Source: Bactericera cockerelli (Eukaryota > Arthropoda > Insecta > Hemiptera > Triozidae). Taken from it: a stretch of DNA of 64,000 nt. The notes below the pieces were generated by a model. It did not search any database, was not told where the DNA came from, and was given only the letters and a program-made list of their open reading frames with translations. The DNA is taken from contig CM044964.1 of the NCBI GenBank assembly GCA_024516035.1, positions 831,667 through 895,666 on the forward strand, written 5' to 3'. How positions within the stretch are numbered: the first letter of the stretch is position 1; each line of letters opens with the position of its first letter. This document shows, piece by piece, positions 43,701 through 57,000 of the stretch. The translations under genes and the position numbers were made by a program.

Positions 43701-46700
43701 ACAGGATCACACTATTCTGGATATAATAAAAAGATAAATGTGTTTCTTTGTGTTATTGTATCACAATTTTAGTGGGTAGCGCAGAATTATAGGACTTTTC
43801 CATATCATTAATATCCCAATATCTTATTTTTGCCTATAATTTCGCCACTGGTCGCGCACACTAAATGAGCACACTAAAGCAGCTACTCATTTTTCCTCAC
43901 GAGGTATGAGTGGACCCCGAACACCCAAGAACAGAGCAGAAAAAATCCTGTCGCTGGGGATCGATCCCAGGTCACCGTACGTGCAATGTGCCCAGCGCGC
44001 TAACTCACTCTGCCACGGTGACTTCTAATTCTGGATGTATTATTATTTATTTATTTCGCAGACCCCAACCTGTTGCCTCAGAAGGACAAGCCGTCGTTCT
44101 ACTACACGGACGAAACCAACTTCTCGCCTCTGAACAACAACATCGACGGAAGCAGGCCGGTGTACAACGGGGTGGATGATCCCGACATTCAGTTCCGCAA
44201 CCCCTACGAGAATCTGCCGTTCAAGCTGTTCGAGTCTGCTCCACGGTTCGGAAAACGGCGCAATCTTATCTTCCAGGCGAGTGATATAGTGATACTGTTA
44301 GTAGGGAGGAATAAATAAATAAAAATAATAAATCACTGTGATCTATTGCAGCTGTAAATTTGTCTACTTGATTTTACCTTGTCTTTCATTCTATTATTTG
44401 ATTTAGCCATTATCTTTACATTTATTTTTAACTACATTTTATTGACACTGTGATTAATATATATTTAATTTTATTGACATATTTTTTTACCTTTATTGTT
44501 GTGTTTATAATTATATTGACATTTGTAAATAGGACTAGCACCTTTAATAAACACCCGTTTACCGGGCTTATTATTAATATTATTAAATCTGTGCATTAGT
44601 AGTCAAGTGTTTAAGGTGCTAGTCTGTTTATCCATTTAAGGATCCGATGGTTTGTATCTCACCCTATGCATAGTTTTTTCCTCATTTATTTGAGTAGGTA
44701 CCTATATGACCACATAATAATAATAATGTGTTATTATACATTATATAACATCTCATTCTCTTGTGTTCCTCTTTGAGTACAATTGGGGTTATTATTATAA
44801 AGACCATAACTATGACGTATAAACAGGTAATAATGTAAAAAATTAAAATACAAAATTTAAAACAATATTTAAACAAGAAAAAAAAAGAGGATAAAAAACA
44901 TAGATAACATGATGTCCTAACCAAAGGGCGGGGTTATTGCCTAATGCTAATTTGGGATTTGTCCTAATTGGCACTTATCCGTCCTAATTGGGACTCATAC
45001 ATTCTTAATAGGATGATATTATTTTTATTCTGGGGGCCTTTGTCAATTATTAGCCTCCTTGTAAAGACAGTCATAGAAGTGCTGAGTCATTCCTCCACTG
45101 TCTGGCTACCATACTTCACGATGACGCCATCCTATGACGATTATTTTTATTACTAACCAGTAGTCAGTATGACTTTATTTGTGGTGAAGCACAAGGCCTC
45201 TTCACAATTTTTGTGGGTAGCGCAGCATTACTAAGAGCCTCCTGTACTTTTCGAATTCTTTTAAATCGGGAGTGTCTGTGGAAAGGACACAACTGAACAT
45301 TGATCGCTCTATCCTTTTTATTACTAACCATCTCTAACCAAATACCCCCACCCTTTCCACCTAACCATCTCTAACCAAATACCCCCACCCTTTCCACCTA
45401 ACCATCTCTAACCAAATACCCCCACCCTTTCCACCTAACCATCTCTAACCAAATACCCCCACCCTTTCCACCTAACCATCTCTAACCAAATACCCCCACC
45501 CTTTCCACCTAACCATCTCTAACCAAATACCCCCCCCCCCCCCCCCCCCCTCTCCACAGGACACAGCGGATGGTCTCTTCCCCCTGGACGAAAGCAAGCA
45601 GACCTACTCGGGCTACCTCGGCTCCGCTCTCGACCAGATCCTCAACGTTCGGCAATGTCCGGTCGAGCGCATGACGCTCTGCGTGACGTCACACATGGAA
45701 ATGGAGAAGTGCATCAAGATGCGCACGGCTCTGCGCGCGCAGCTACTGAAACCCGAGATGAGCTGTCACAAGGCACACAGTCACATCAACTGTATGCAGG
45801 TAAGGCTATGAGCTGTCACAAGGCACACAGTCACATCAACTGTATGCAGGTAAGAGGCTATGAGCTGTCACAAGGCACACAGTCACATCAACTGTATGCA
45901 GGTAAGGCTATGAGCTGTCACAAGGCACACAGTCACATCAACTGTATGCAGTAAAGATGAGCTGTCACAAGGCCACAGTCACATCAACTGTATGCAGGTA
46001 AGAGAGATGAGCTGTCACAAGGCACACAGTCACATCAACTGTATGCAGGTAAGAGAGATGAGCTGTCACAAGGCACACAGTCACATCAACTGTATGCAGG
46101 TAAGGAGATGAGCTGTCACAAGGCACACAGTCACATCAACTGTATGCAGGTAAGGCTATGAGCTGTCACAAGGCACACAGTCACATCAACTGTATGCAGG
46201 TAAGAGATGAGCTGTCACAAGGCACACAGTCACATCAACTGTATGCAGGTAAGAGAGATGAGCTGTCACAAGGCGCACAGTCACATCAACTGTATGCAGG
46301 TAAGGCTATGAGCTGTCACAAGGCACACAGTCACATCAACTGTATGCAGGTAAGGGCTATGAGCTGTCACAAGGCACACAGTCACATCAACTGTATGCAG
46401 GTAAGGCTATGAGCTGTCACAAGGCGCACAGTCACATCAACTGTATGCAGGTAAGGGAGATGAGCTGTCACAAGGCACACAGTCACATCAACTGTATGCA
46501 GGTAAGGGAGATGAGCTGTCACAAGGCACACAGTCACATCAACTGTATGCAGGTAAGGCTATGAGCTGTCACAAGGCACACAGTCACATCAACTGTATGC
46601 AGGTAAGAGAGATGAGCTGTCACAAGGCACACAGTCACATCAACTGTATGCAGGTAAGGCTATGAGCTGTCACAAGGCACACAGTCACATCAACTGTATG

Positions 46701-49700
46701 CAGGTAAGACTATGAGCTGTCACAAGGCACACAGTCACATCAACTGTATGCAGGTAAGGCTATGAGCTGTCACAAGGCACACAGTCACATCAACTGTATG
46801 CAGGTAAGAGAGATGAGCTGTCACAAGGCACACAGTCACATCAACTGTATGCAGGTAAGGCTATGAGCTGTCACAAGGCGCACAGTCACATCAACTGTAT
46901 GCAGGTAAGGGAGATGAGCTGTCACAAGGCGCACAGTCACATCAACTGTATGCAGGTAAGACTATGAGCTGTCACAAGGCACACAGTCACATCAACTGTA
47001 TGCAGGTAAGGCTATGAGCTGTCACAAGGCACACAGTCACATCAACTGTATGCAGGTAAGAGAGATGAGCTGTCACAAGGCACACAGTCACATCAACTGT
47101 ATGCAGGTAAGAGAGATGAGCTGTCACAAGGCACACAGTCACATCAACTGTATGCAGGTAAGGCTATGAGCTGTCACAAGGCACACAGTCACATCAACTG
47201 TATGCAGGTAAGAGAGATGAGCTGTCACAAGGCACACAGTCACATCAACTGTATGCAGGTGAGGCTATGAGCTGTCACAAGGCACACAGTCACATCAACT
47301 GTATGCAGGTGAGGCTATGAGCTGTCACAAGGCACACAGTCACATCAACTGTATGCAGGTGAGGCTATGAGCCGTCACAAGGCACACAGTCACATCAACT
47401 GTATGCAGGTAAGAGAGATGAGCTGTCACAAGGCACACAGTCACATCAACTGTATGCAGGTGAGGCTATGAGCTGTCACAAGGCACACAGTCACATCAAC
47501 TGTATGCAGGTAAGAGAGATGAGCTGTCACAAGGCACACAGTCACATCAACTGTATGCAGGTAAGAGAGATGAGCTGTCACAAGGCGCACAGTCACATCA
47601 ACTGTATGCAGGTAAGGCTTAGAAGCTCTTCAAAGCTTAGGAGAAGTACCTTTGTATAAATGTTTCTTTATAAAGAAAATAAATAAATAAACTATTTAAA
47701 AAAAAGGCGTCGCTGTTGTAATCCAGTGGCCCTTTCCAGAGACACTTTCTACTCTCCGAATCCCCGTTTCAGCCGTCACACAACGCACTCTGATTGGTTT
47801 ATTACGTTCAAAGTAACCAATCAGAGTGCGTTGTGAGACAGTTGATAGAGAGATTCAAGGATTTGGAGAATGGAAAGTGTCTTGAATGAGGTACAGGTAG
47901 CGTAGAAATCGATGGGTTCGAATCCCAGCTACCCACATTAAACTCACCCAGCCTGAGTTGGGACGGAAACGCCCCAGCCGGAACGGAATTTTTTGTAAGA
48001 AAATTCTTCCCAACGCGGAAATCAAACTCAGAATCTCTCGACCACAGACAGTAATCACAACCCTTACACCACGGAGGCTGGCTTTAGTGTTGATTGGACA
48101 GAATTACTAATTGAATACGTGTCTCGAAAACATGATACAAATTTTGGAAATGAGTTTTACTTAAAAATAATTATCTGAGGGACTGTATAATTCATAGCTT
48201 CAAAATTTTATTTAAAAAATGTTTTTTTTTTTAAGTTTCCATGTATTTAATTTTACAAATAAACATCTTCAACAAATAATAAGGGTATACCCACCTTCAA
48301 AAGATAAAAATCTTGTGCTGAAGTTTACAAGTTTACTGTCTTGAAGTGGGTAGCTGGTACGATTCCCAGCGAATGGAGGGTAAAACCCCCGTCCTGACTA
48401 TCTCGAATCAGGTCGTTAAAATCGAATAGAATCAACTGGTCACAATAGATCGCAGTGTTAATTGTAAGGGTTTCACTAAAACCCTGCAACCAGGCCAGAT
48501 AATAATAATAATACTGTTTTGAAAACAACCTCCCCGCCCCCAAAAAACAAAAAATTGAAGCTATGTATTTTTTACACCACTCAGATTATTATTTTCAAGT
48601 AAACCCCATTTCCAAAATATAATCAATTGTATTTTACTGGTACGATTCCCAGCAAATGGTTGGGTAAAACCTCCGTCCTAATCCAGGACGTTGAATCAAA
48701 TAGAATCGTTGGCGTTAGGAAGGGCATCCAGCTGTAAAAATGTGCCAAAACCAACCAACCTCAACCATAATAACATTGAACATCGTCGACCCTGCTTAAG
48801 CGGGATAAGACGGAGTAAAAGAAGAAGACTGTCTATATCTCCCTTGCCTTTATGCCATGTTAGCTTATGTTGCTTTTGGGTCGGCATTGTTCAACCTCAT
48901 GGTTGAGGTTGGTAGGGTGGAGCACGTTTTTTGTGGCTGGATGCCCTTCCTAACGCCGACGATTCTATTTGGTTTTAACGTCCTGGATCAGGACGGGGGT
49001 TTTACCCTCCATTCGCTGGGAATCGTACCATCTACCCACATTAACCTCACCCAGCCTGGGTAGGGCCGGAAGTGCCAGCCTCACGTGTTTGGAGGGAACA
49101 GAATTTTCTTCGAAAAGTCTGCTCCAACCGGGATCAAGCTCGGGATCTCTGGACTACGGCAGTAGTCACAACCATTACGCCACGGAGACTGTCTATTTTT
49201 TGTATTTTTGTCTCTACTTCTGCAGGCCATTCAAAGCGGTCTGGCAGACGTCACAGTGCTGGATGCCGGAGATGTGTACACGGCCGGGCTCCAGTACAGT
49301 CTCATCCCATTCATATCTGAGGTCTACAACCTGGGGGTCCCTGAGTACTATGTCATAGCTGTGGCCAAGGAAGAAGACCCCTCTACGGAACTGACGTATC
49401 TCAAGGGTAAGTAGATTAATGTGTAGTGCATTCAGCCCTAATGTTTCATTTGGTGTTCATTCAACATAAAAGTTGAAGTAACAAGTCAAGGTACAAGCAG
49501 AAGTAATACAAATAAAACATAAAATACAAAAAATACAATACGGGAAGAGACACAATATGTATATCAGAGACAGTGAAAAGTGGGTATGCTAATAATACTT
49601 ACTTTACTTTATTGTGACGACGGCCTTAATGACCATATTATGTCTGTTCTATAGCAGCCCTCCAAATGCTAAATAATAGTATCAGTATATCAGTATAAAC

Positions 49701-52700
49701 AGAAAATAGTCATCGTAAATCTAACAGGGCACGTTTGCATCAAAATCCATCGAGAGGTACTCATTAATAGAGTAAAAAGTTTTTGTTTTTAGGACATTTT
49801 CAATATACATATAATTTGAATGCAGGAAAATGTAGGTCGCGTACAGATGGTTGTAATTTATTAAAAAAATAATACCCCATAATGATTCATAGCGTTTTTG
49901 ACCTTAGTCACCCGATGACGAATAGGTAGGTACCAAATTTTTTAATCAAGGTAATAATAATAATATCGCCTTATTTATACTGCCCGATTAAGACTACTTA
50001 AGTCTCATTATTCCAGAAGTAAGCCCAAGACGTATTATTATGTGGTAAAAATCCCAATGTGGTAAAAATCATGTCCCGGCTGGGTTTCGAACCCGCGACA
50101 TCTAGAATCTCTGGATTCACAGAGTGCCGCCTTTACCACTGAACGACCGTGACATTGAAATACATTAGAATAAAAATAAGCTATGGTATACTGTCCATTG
50201 TCCAACTCCATGAACAGGAACTGTTGGAATCCGTCCGTTCGAATCCCACCCAGTGCATAAATTTTTATTATCATGCATGTATAGAATAACAATAAGCTAT
50301 GGTACACTGTCCAAGTGTCCATTGTCCAACTCCATGGACAGGAACTGTTGGAATCCGTCCGTTCGAATCCCACCCAGTGTTCGAATCCCATATAGTACGT
50401 GTAATTTTTATTATTATTATTATAACTATACCCTCAGGCAAGAACACCTGCCACACGGGCCTGTACACCGCGCCGCTGGATTTTCCCCATGGCGTTTCTC
50501 CTCTCCAACGGCTGGATGCGGCCCTACGGCTGCGACAGTATCCGGGCGGCGGCTGAGTACTTCTCCAAGTCCTGCGTGCCGGGGGCCCTCAGCGCGGAGT
50601 ACAACCCCGGCCTCCCCTATGACAACCTGTGTGACCTGTGCCACGGGGCCAGCTATAGGTACTGTCGGCGAGACGCGAGTGAAGACTACTATGGCTACAC
50701 AGGTGAGATACTGTTACTGTGAATATTATACTGTGTGACCTGTGTCATGGGGCCAGCTATCGGTACTGTCGGCGAGACGCGAGTGAGGACTACTATGGCT
50801 ACACAGGTGAGATACTGTTACTGTGAATATTATACTGTGTGACCTGTGTCATGGGGCCAGGTATCGGTACTGTCGGCGAGACGCGAGTGAAGACTACTAT
50901 GGCTACACAGGTGAGATACTGTTGCTGCTACTACTGTGAATATTATACTGTGTGACCTGTGTCACGGGGCCAGCTATCGGTACTGTCGTCGAGACGCGAG
51001 TGAAGACTACTATGGCTACACAGGTGAGATACTGTTACTGTGAATATTATACTGTGTGACCTGTGTCATGGGGCCAGCTATCGGTACTGTCGTCGAGACG
51101 CGAGTGAAGACTACTATGGCTACACAGGTGAGATACTGTTACTGTGAATAGTATACTGTGTGACCTGTGTCATGGGGCCAGCTATAGGTACTGTCGGCGA
51201 GACGCGAGTGAAGACTACTATGGCTACACAGGTGAGACATCTATGTTGGAACCGGGACTTGAACCACCGACCTCCAGGTTACAAGTCCGTTACAAGCCTT
51301 CCCGATTACAGGTTTCAAGCCCTATCGATAAAGCTACTGAGGTCGGATCCTTTTAATTTATTTTGGTTGAAAAATATATTAATTTATTTAGATCAAATTA
51401 AACCCTCTTTCCATTTATTATTATTATTATAGTAAGCTTTATTAGGTAGAACAAAAAATATATTCAGCAAAATACAATGAAATTATAGAGAAAAACAAAA
51501 AGATTGAATAAAGATACAAGAAAAAAAAATCTGGTGTAAACATCACACGACTTTCCTTATCTCCCAAAAAGGAGTCGAATTCCGCCACTGGTGACTGAAC
51601 GGTAACAGATAACTAAAAATCAATGCCAAATTCGTGATCAGCACTTCAAAATCATTTAATTTGATATGTCACAACCCCCATCTTGGATGAATAATAAAAA
51701 AGTTAGTCCAATCGGGTCCCCCTACAATACCGGTAAATTGGGGCCGGTTTCCAAAAAGTTAAAGATATCAAAAAAATGATCAGAGTGAACCCCTATTATT
51801 TTTTTAATCTGAGAAAATGTTGTTCTCGAACTTTTTTTGTATCTTTAACCAATTCAAAGAAGCGGTGCTTGCGGCCAATTGAATTGAATATTTGCGAATA
51901 AAATTGAATTGAATTGAATATTTGCGGCCCTGCGGCCGCAGAATGCGGCCGATTTCAACCAAAAGTTTCATGGTTCGTCTGGTGTATAAAATTAATTACC
52001 ATATCAAATTTCAAGTCTCTAGCTCTTACCGTTCTTGAGATATCCTGTTCACACACACACAGACACACAGACAGACACACAGACAGACACACAGACAGAC
52101 GCACGGACCAATGGCTGAAAACCACTTTTTTGGTATCCTGAGGCTATGATTCGTCCAGAAATGTGAATAGCTGGGTAGGTCAAATTTTCGACGAATACAA
52201 TACTTTCCTTATTATAGGATAAGGAAAGTAAAAAGAGAATGAAGTAAATGTACTACCTAAAGGGCGGGGCTATTGACTGTGGCAATCTCTTCCACCCAAC
52301 CCTTTGGGTGGAAGAAATTACCGGTAAGGTGCCCAATACACTTGTCGCATTTCCTTTTGAATTGCTGTGGAAATTCGTTCGTTGAGATCATAATAATAAT
52401 AATTACCTCTCGCTTGGTTTGCAGGAGCTTTCCGCTGTCTGATAGAAGGCGGAGGTCACGTCGCCTTTGTGAAGCACACCACAGTTCTGGAGAATACAGA
52501 CGGCAAGAGGAAAGACTGGTGGGCTCGCAATGCTCTGAAGGAGGACTTTGAGCTGCTGTGTCCTGACGGTAAGTTAGAGGAAGGAGTGGTGGAAGACTTT
52601 GAGCTACTGTGTCCTGATGGTAAGTTAGAGGAAGGAGTGGTGGAAGACTTTGAGCTGCTGTGTCCTGATGGTAAGTTAGAGGAAGGAGTGGTGGAAGACT

Positions 52701-53996
52701 TTGAGCTGCTGTGTCCTGATGGTAAGTTAGAGGAAGGAGTGGTGGAAGACTTTGAGCTGCTGTGTCCTGATGGTAAGTTAGAGGAAGGAGTGGTGGAAGA
52801 CTTTGAGCTGCTGTGTCCTGATGGTAAGTTAGAGGAAGGAGTGGTGGGCTCTGAAGGAAGACTTTGAGCTGCTGTGTCCTGATGGTAAGTTAGAGGAAGG
52901 AGTGGTGGAAGACTTTGAGCTGCTGTGTCCTGATGGTAAGTTAGAGGAAGGAGTGGTGGTCTCTGAAGGAAGACTTTGAGCTGCTGTGTCCTGATGGTAA
53001 GTTAGAGGAAGGAGTGGTGGGCTTTGAAGGAGGACTTTGAGCTGCTGTGTCCTGATGGTAAGTTAGAGGAAGGAGTGGTGAGCTCGGAAGAAGACTTTGA
53101 GCTGCTGTGTCCTGATGGTAAGTTAGAGGAAGGAGTGGTGGTCTCTGAAGGAAGACTTTGAGCTGCTGTGTCCTGATGGTAAGTTAGAGGAAGGAGTGGT
53201 GGGCTTTGAAGGAAAACTTTGAGCTGCTGTGTCCTGATGGTAAGTTAGAGGAAGGAGTGGTGGAAGACTTTGAGCTGCTGTGTCCTGATGGTAAGTTAGA
53301 GGAAGGAGTGGTGGGCTCTGAAGGGGGACTTTGAGCTGCTGTGTCCTGATGGTAAGTTAGAGGAAGGAGTGGTGAAAGACTTTGTGCTGCTGTGTCCTGA
53401 TGGTAAGTTAGAGGAAGGAGTGGTGGGCTCTGAAGGAGGACTTTGAGCTGCTGTGTCCTGATGGTAAGTTAGAGGAAGGAGTGGTGGGCTCTGAAGGAAG
53501 ATTTTGAGCTGCTGTGTCCTGATGGTAAGTTAGAGGAAGGAGTGGTGGGCTCTGAAGGAAGATTTTGAGCTGCTGTGTCCTGATGGTAAGTAGTTGGACC
53601 AACTAAGAACAGCAAGAGCTATAGGAATAAGAGAAAGTGCTAAGCAAGTACATAAACAAAACCGGGTTTATCATTGAAAACGGGATCCACTGTTGTGGGA
53701 TTACAGTACATCCTGAGAAAAAATGCAGGATTATGAAATAAAGCGCATATAATGTGTAACAAATTTGTAAATATTGATCATTACCTTCAGGAAAAATCAC
53801 CGCTGATGAAATATTTAAAAAAGAACGCTTTTTGACGCCGCCATTTTGTTTTCGTGTATTTTTAGTAAGGACCTCTCGAAGGAACATGCCAAATTTGTTG
53901 CTTTCCTCATGAAGTGCATTATTTCGGTATCTTAGTGACGTCTGACCAACGAGACTATATTATCTCCCTTGCCTGAATCCCATATTAGCTTATTAT

Positions 53997-54031
<35 letters not shown>

Positions 54032-57000
54032 TTTATTTTTTTTACAAAACAATCAATCATCAAGAACAACAAAATATATAACAATAAATTAAAAAAACAA
54101 TAAACTTAGAAATATGTACAAAAAGAAATATTATTTTTTATTACAATTGTTTTGTAATCCGGGGCGAAGTTAATGCCTTAGGCATTCTCTGCCACTTAAC
54201 CCCGGCTTTTGTTCAACCTCATGGTTGAGGTTTGTAGGGTGGAGCACGTTTTTTATGGCTGGATGCCCTTCCTAACGCCAACGATTCTATTTTGGTTTTA
54301 ACGTCCTGATCTGGACGGGGTGTTACCCTCAATTCGCTGGGAATCGTACCAGCTACCCACATTAACCTCACCTAGCCTGGGTAGGGCCGGAAATGCCAGC
54401 CTCACGTGTTTGGGGGGAACAGAATTTTCTTCGAAAAGTCTGCTCAAACCGGAGATCGAACTCGGGATCTCTGGACTACGGGCAGTAGTCACAACCATTA
54501 CGCCACGGAGACTGGGTGCCTATTTTTATTTTTTCTTATTAATTTTTTTAATCTTATCAATTTTATTAATGAATCTTATCAATTTTAATAATAGATTTTT
54601 TTCTTTACAATCAACAGAGATTAAAAAAAATATCAGTATTATTTACAAAATAAAATATAGAAAAAAAATATTTAAATTTAAATGTACAATTGTCTTGTAA
54701 TCCGGGACGAAGTTAATGCCTTAGGCATTCTCTGCCACTTAACCCCGGAGTTAGATTAACCAACTCCGGTCGAGAACTGAAGCACCCCTTCCGCATAGAA
54801 AAACCATACACTGCCTCAAAAGAAAATGGCGGACACCATGGTAATAGCATATGATGTCCGCCATTTTCTTTTGATGAAGTGCTTCACAGAAGATGCCTAG
54901 TGAATATATATATATATATATATATTATTCACTAGGCATCTTCTGCCAAGATGCCTAGTGCCCAGAGAGCATTGGGAGTTCTTTATTCATTCATTGTTTT
55001 TAAAATCTTAGATTATTATCATAGGCGATGATGTTGATGGAAATAATGATTATTATATACAAAAAGAAATAGAAATGTAAAGGCTAGTGTAATAATAATT
55101 AACACAGAAACTAGAACAAGTCTGCATCCCACGACACAAGGACCATACTTCATAGGTATGGCCCTTATAGTGTGGGATGACGACAGCCAAAAGAAACTAG
55201 CATAAGTTCAGTAAATATATTAAAATATATATTTTTAAATATATATATCTTAATTTAGTTCGTTAAAAAAAAAAGAAAAAAAAAGCATAAGTTCAGTTAA
55301 AAATATTATGAATTATGTAAACTGTCATTGTTATATAATTAAATATTTGAACCATTTACTTGATATGTATTTAAAAAAAATGTATTATTTTGACTCGTAT
55401 TTCCCAGGCACCCGCGCTCATCTACCGGACTACGCCCGATGCAACCTCGGCCGTGTGAAAGCCAATGCTATCGTGGCAAGAGGTGGCGACCAGTACAACC
55501 TGACGCAACTCAATGCCTACATCAACCTATTTGTGTATGCCCAGCAGTTCTACGCTCGCAAGGATGTTGACGAGTTCAGGTAAGTGCATGCTCAGTTCAT
55601 GTTCATGTATTTCAGTGCATGTAAAGTCCATGTTCATGTAGTTAAGTTCATGCTTATGTCACAAGCATGAGGTTAGTACAAACTCAATGCCTACATCAAC
55701 CTGTTTGTGTATGCCCAGCAGTTCTACGCTCGCAAGGACGTTGACGAGTTCAGGTAAGTGCATGCTAAGTTCATGTTCATGTATTTGAGTGCATGTAAAG
55801 TCCATGTTCATGTAGTTAAGTTCATGCTTATGTCACAAGCATGAGGTTAGTACAAACTCAATGCCTACATGAACCTGTTTGTGTATGCCCAGCAGTTCTA
55901 CGCTCGCAAAGATGTTGACGAGTTCAGGTAAGTGCATGCTCAGTTCATGTTCATGTATTTCAGTGCATGTAAAGTTCATGTTCATGTAGTTAAGTCCATG
56001 TACCTAAGAGCGTGTAATTTTCATGTTCATGTAGTTAAGTTCATGCTCATGTCACAAGCATGAAGTTAGTACAAACTCAGCCAACTCAATGCCTACATGA
56101 ACCTGTTTGTGTATGCCCAGCAGTTCTACGCTCGCAAGGATGTTGACGAGTTCAGGTAAGTGCATGCTCAGTTCATGTTCGTGTATTTCAGTGCATGTAA
56201 AGTCCATGTTCATGTAGTTAAGTTCATGCTTATGTCACAAGCATGAGGTTAGTACAAACTCAATGCCTACATCAACCTGTTTGTGTATGCCCAGCAGTTC
56301 TACGCTCGCAAGGATGTTGACGAGTTCAGGTAAGTGCATGCTTAGTTCATGTTCATGTATTTGAGTGCATGTAAAGTCCATGTTCATCTAGTTGAAGTCA
56401 TGTTAAGCCCATGTAGTTAAGTGCGTGTAATGTTCATGTTCATGTAGTTAAGTTCATGCTTATGTCAGTATGTCACAAGCATGAGATTAGTACATAATCA
56501 CCCATCTCAATGCCTGTATCAATCTGTTTGTGAATGATAATTTTCTAGTCATGGTAGCTCAGTAGTCACGGTCTAGCAATCCAGAGGTAGCGGGTTCGAA
56601 TCCCAGCCGGGACATGAATCCCAACAAAATGGGAGGATAACTTCCTCCCAATTGGAATTTTACATCATAATACATAATTATTGAGATTAGCGCTGGAATA
56701 CTGTGAGTCTTTTAAAAATATGTGCTCATCGGGCAGTACAAATAAGGCGATATTATTTTTATATTATTTTTTCAAAATAAATAAGTAGTCCTTACTTGTT
56801 TAATAATACATTATAATCGATTTTTTTTTTTTACAATTGATTTTCCAAATTCTTAGACAAAACAGTCACTGACTGAAACCTATTTTTGTTGTTTGGCATG
56901 CTAATATTTTAAAAAGGCTCTCTCATCTCACACTTTTTTTCTTGCACTCTCTCTCTCTCTCTTTCGCCATCTCTCTCGCGCCCAACACCAATTTTTATTT

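Noticed and set aside
45758..47619. Array as a pure assembly duplication
   Set aside because: Units differ in length and in the intronic octamer in a patterned way, which copying by an assembler would not create. Long-read confirmation is still needed.
45655..47659. Repetitive '[14 protein letters not shown]' proteins as separate genes
   Set aside because: They are readings through the exon 9 donor array; only the first unit is exon.
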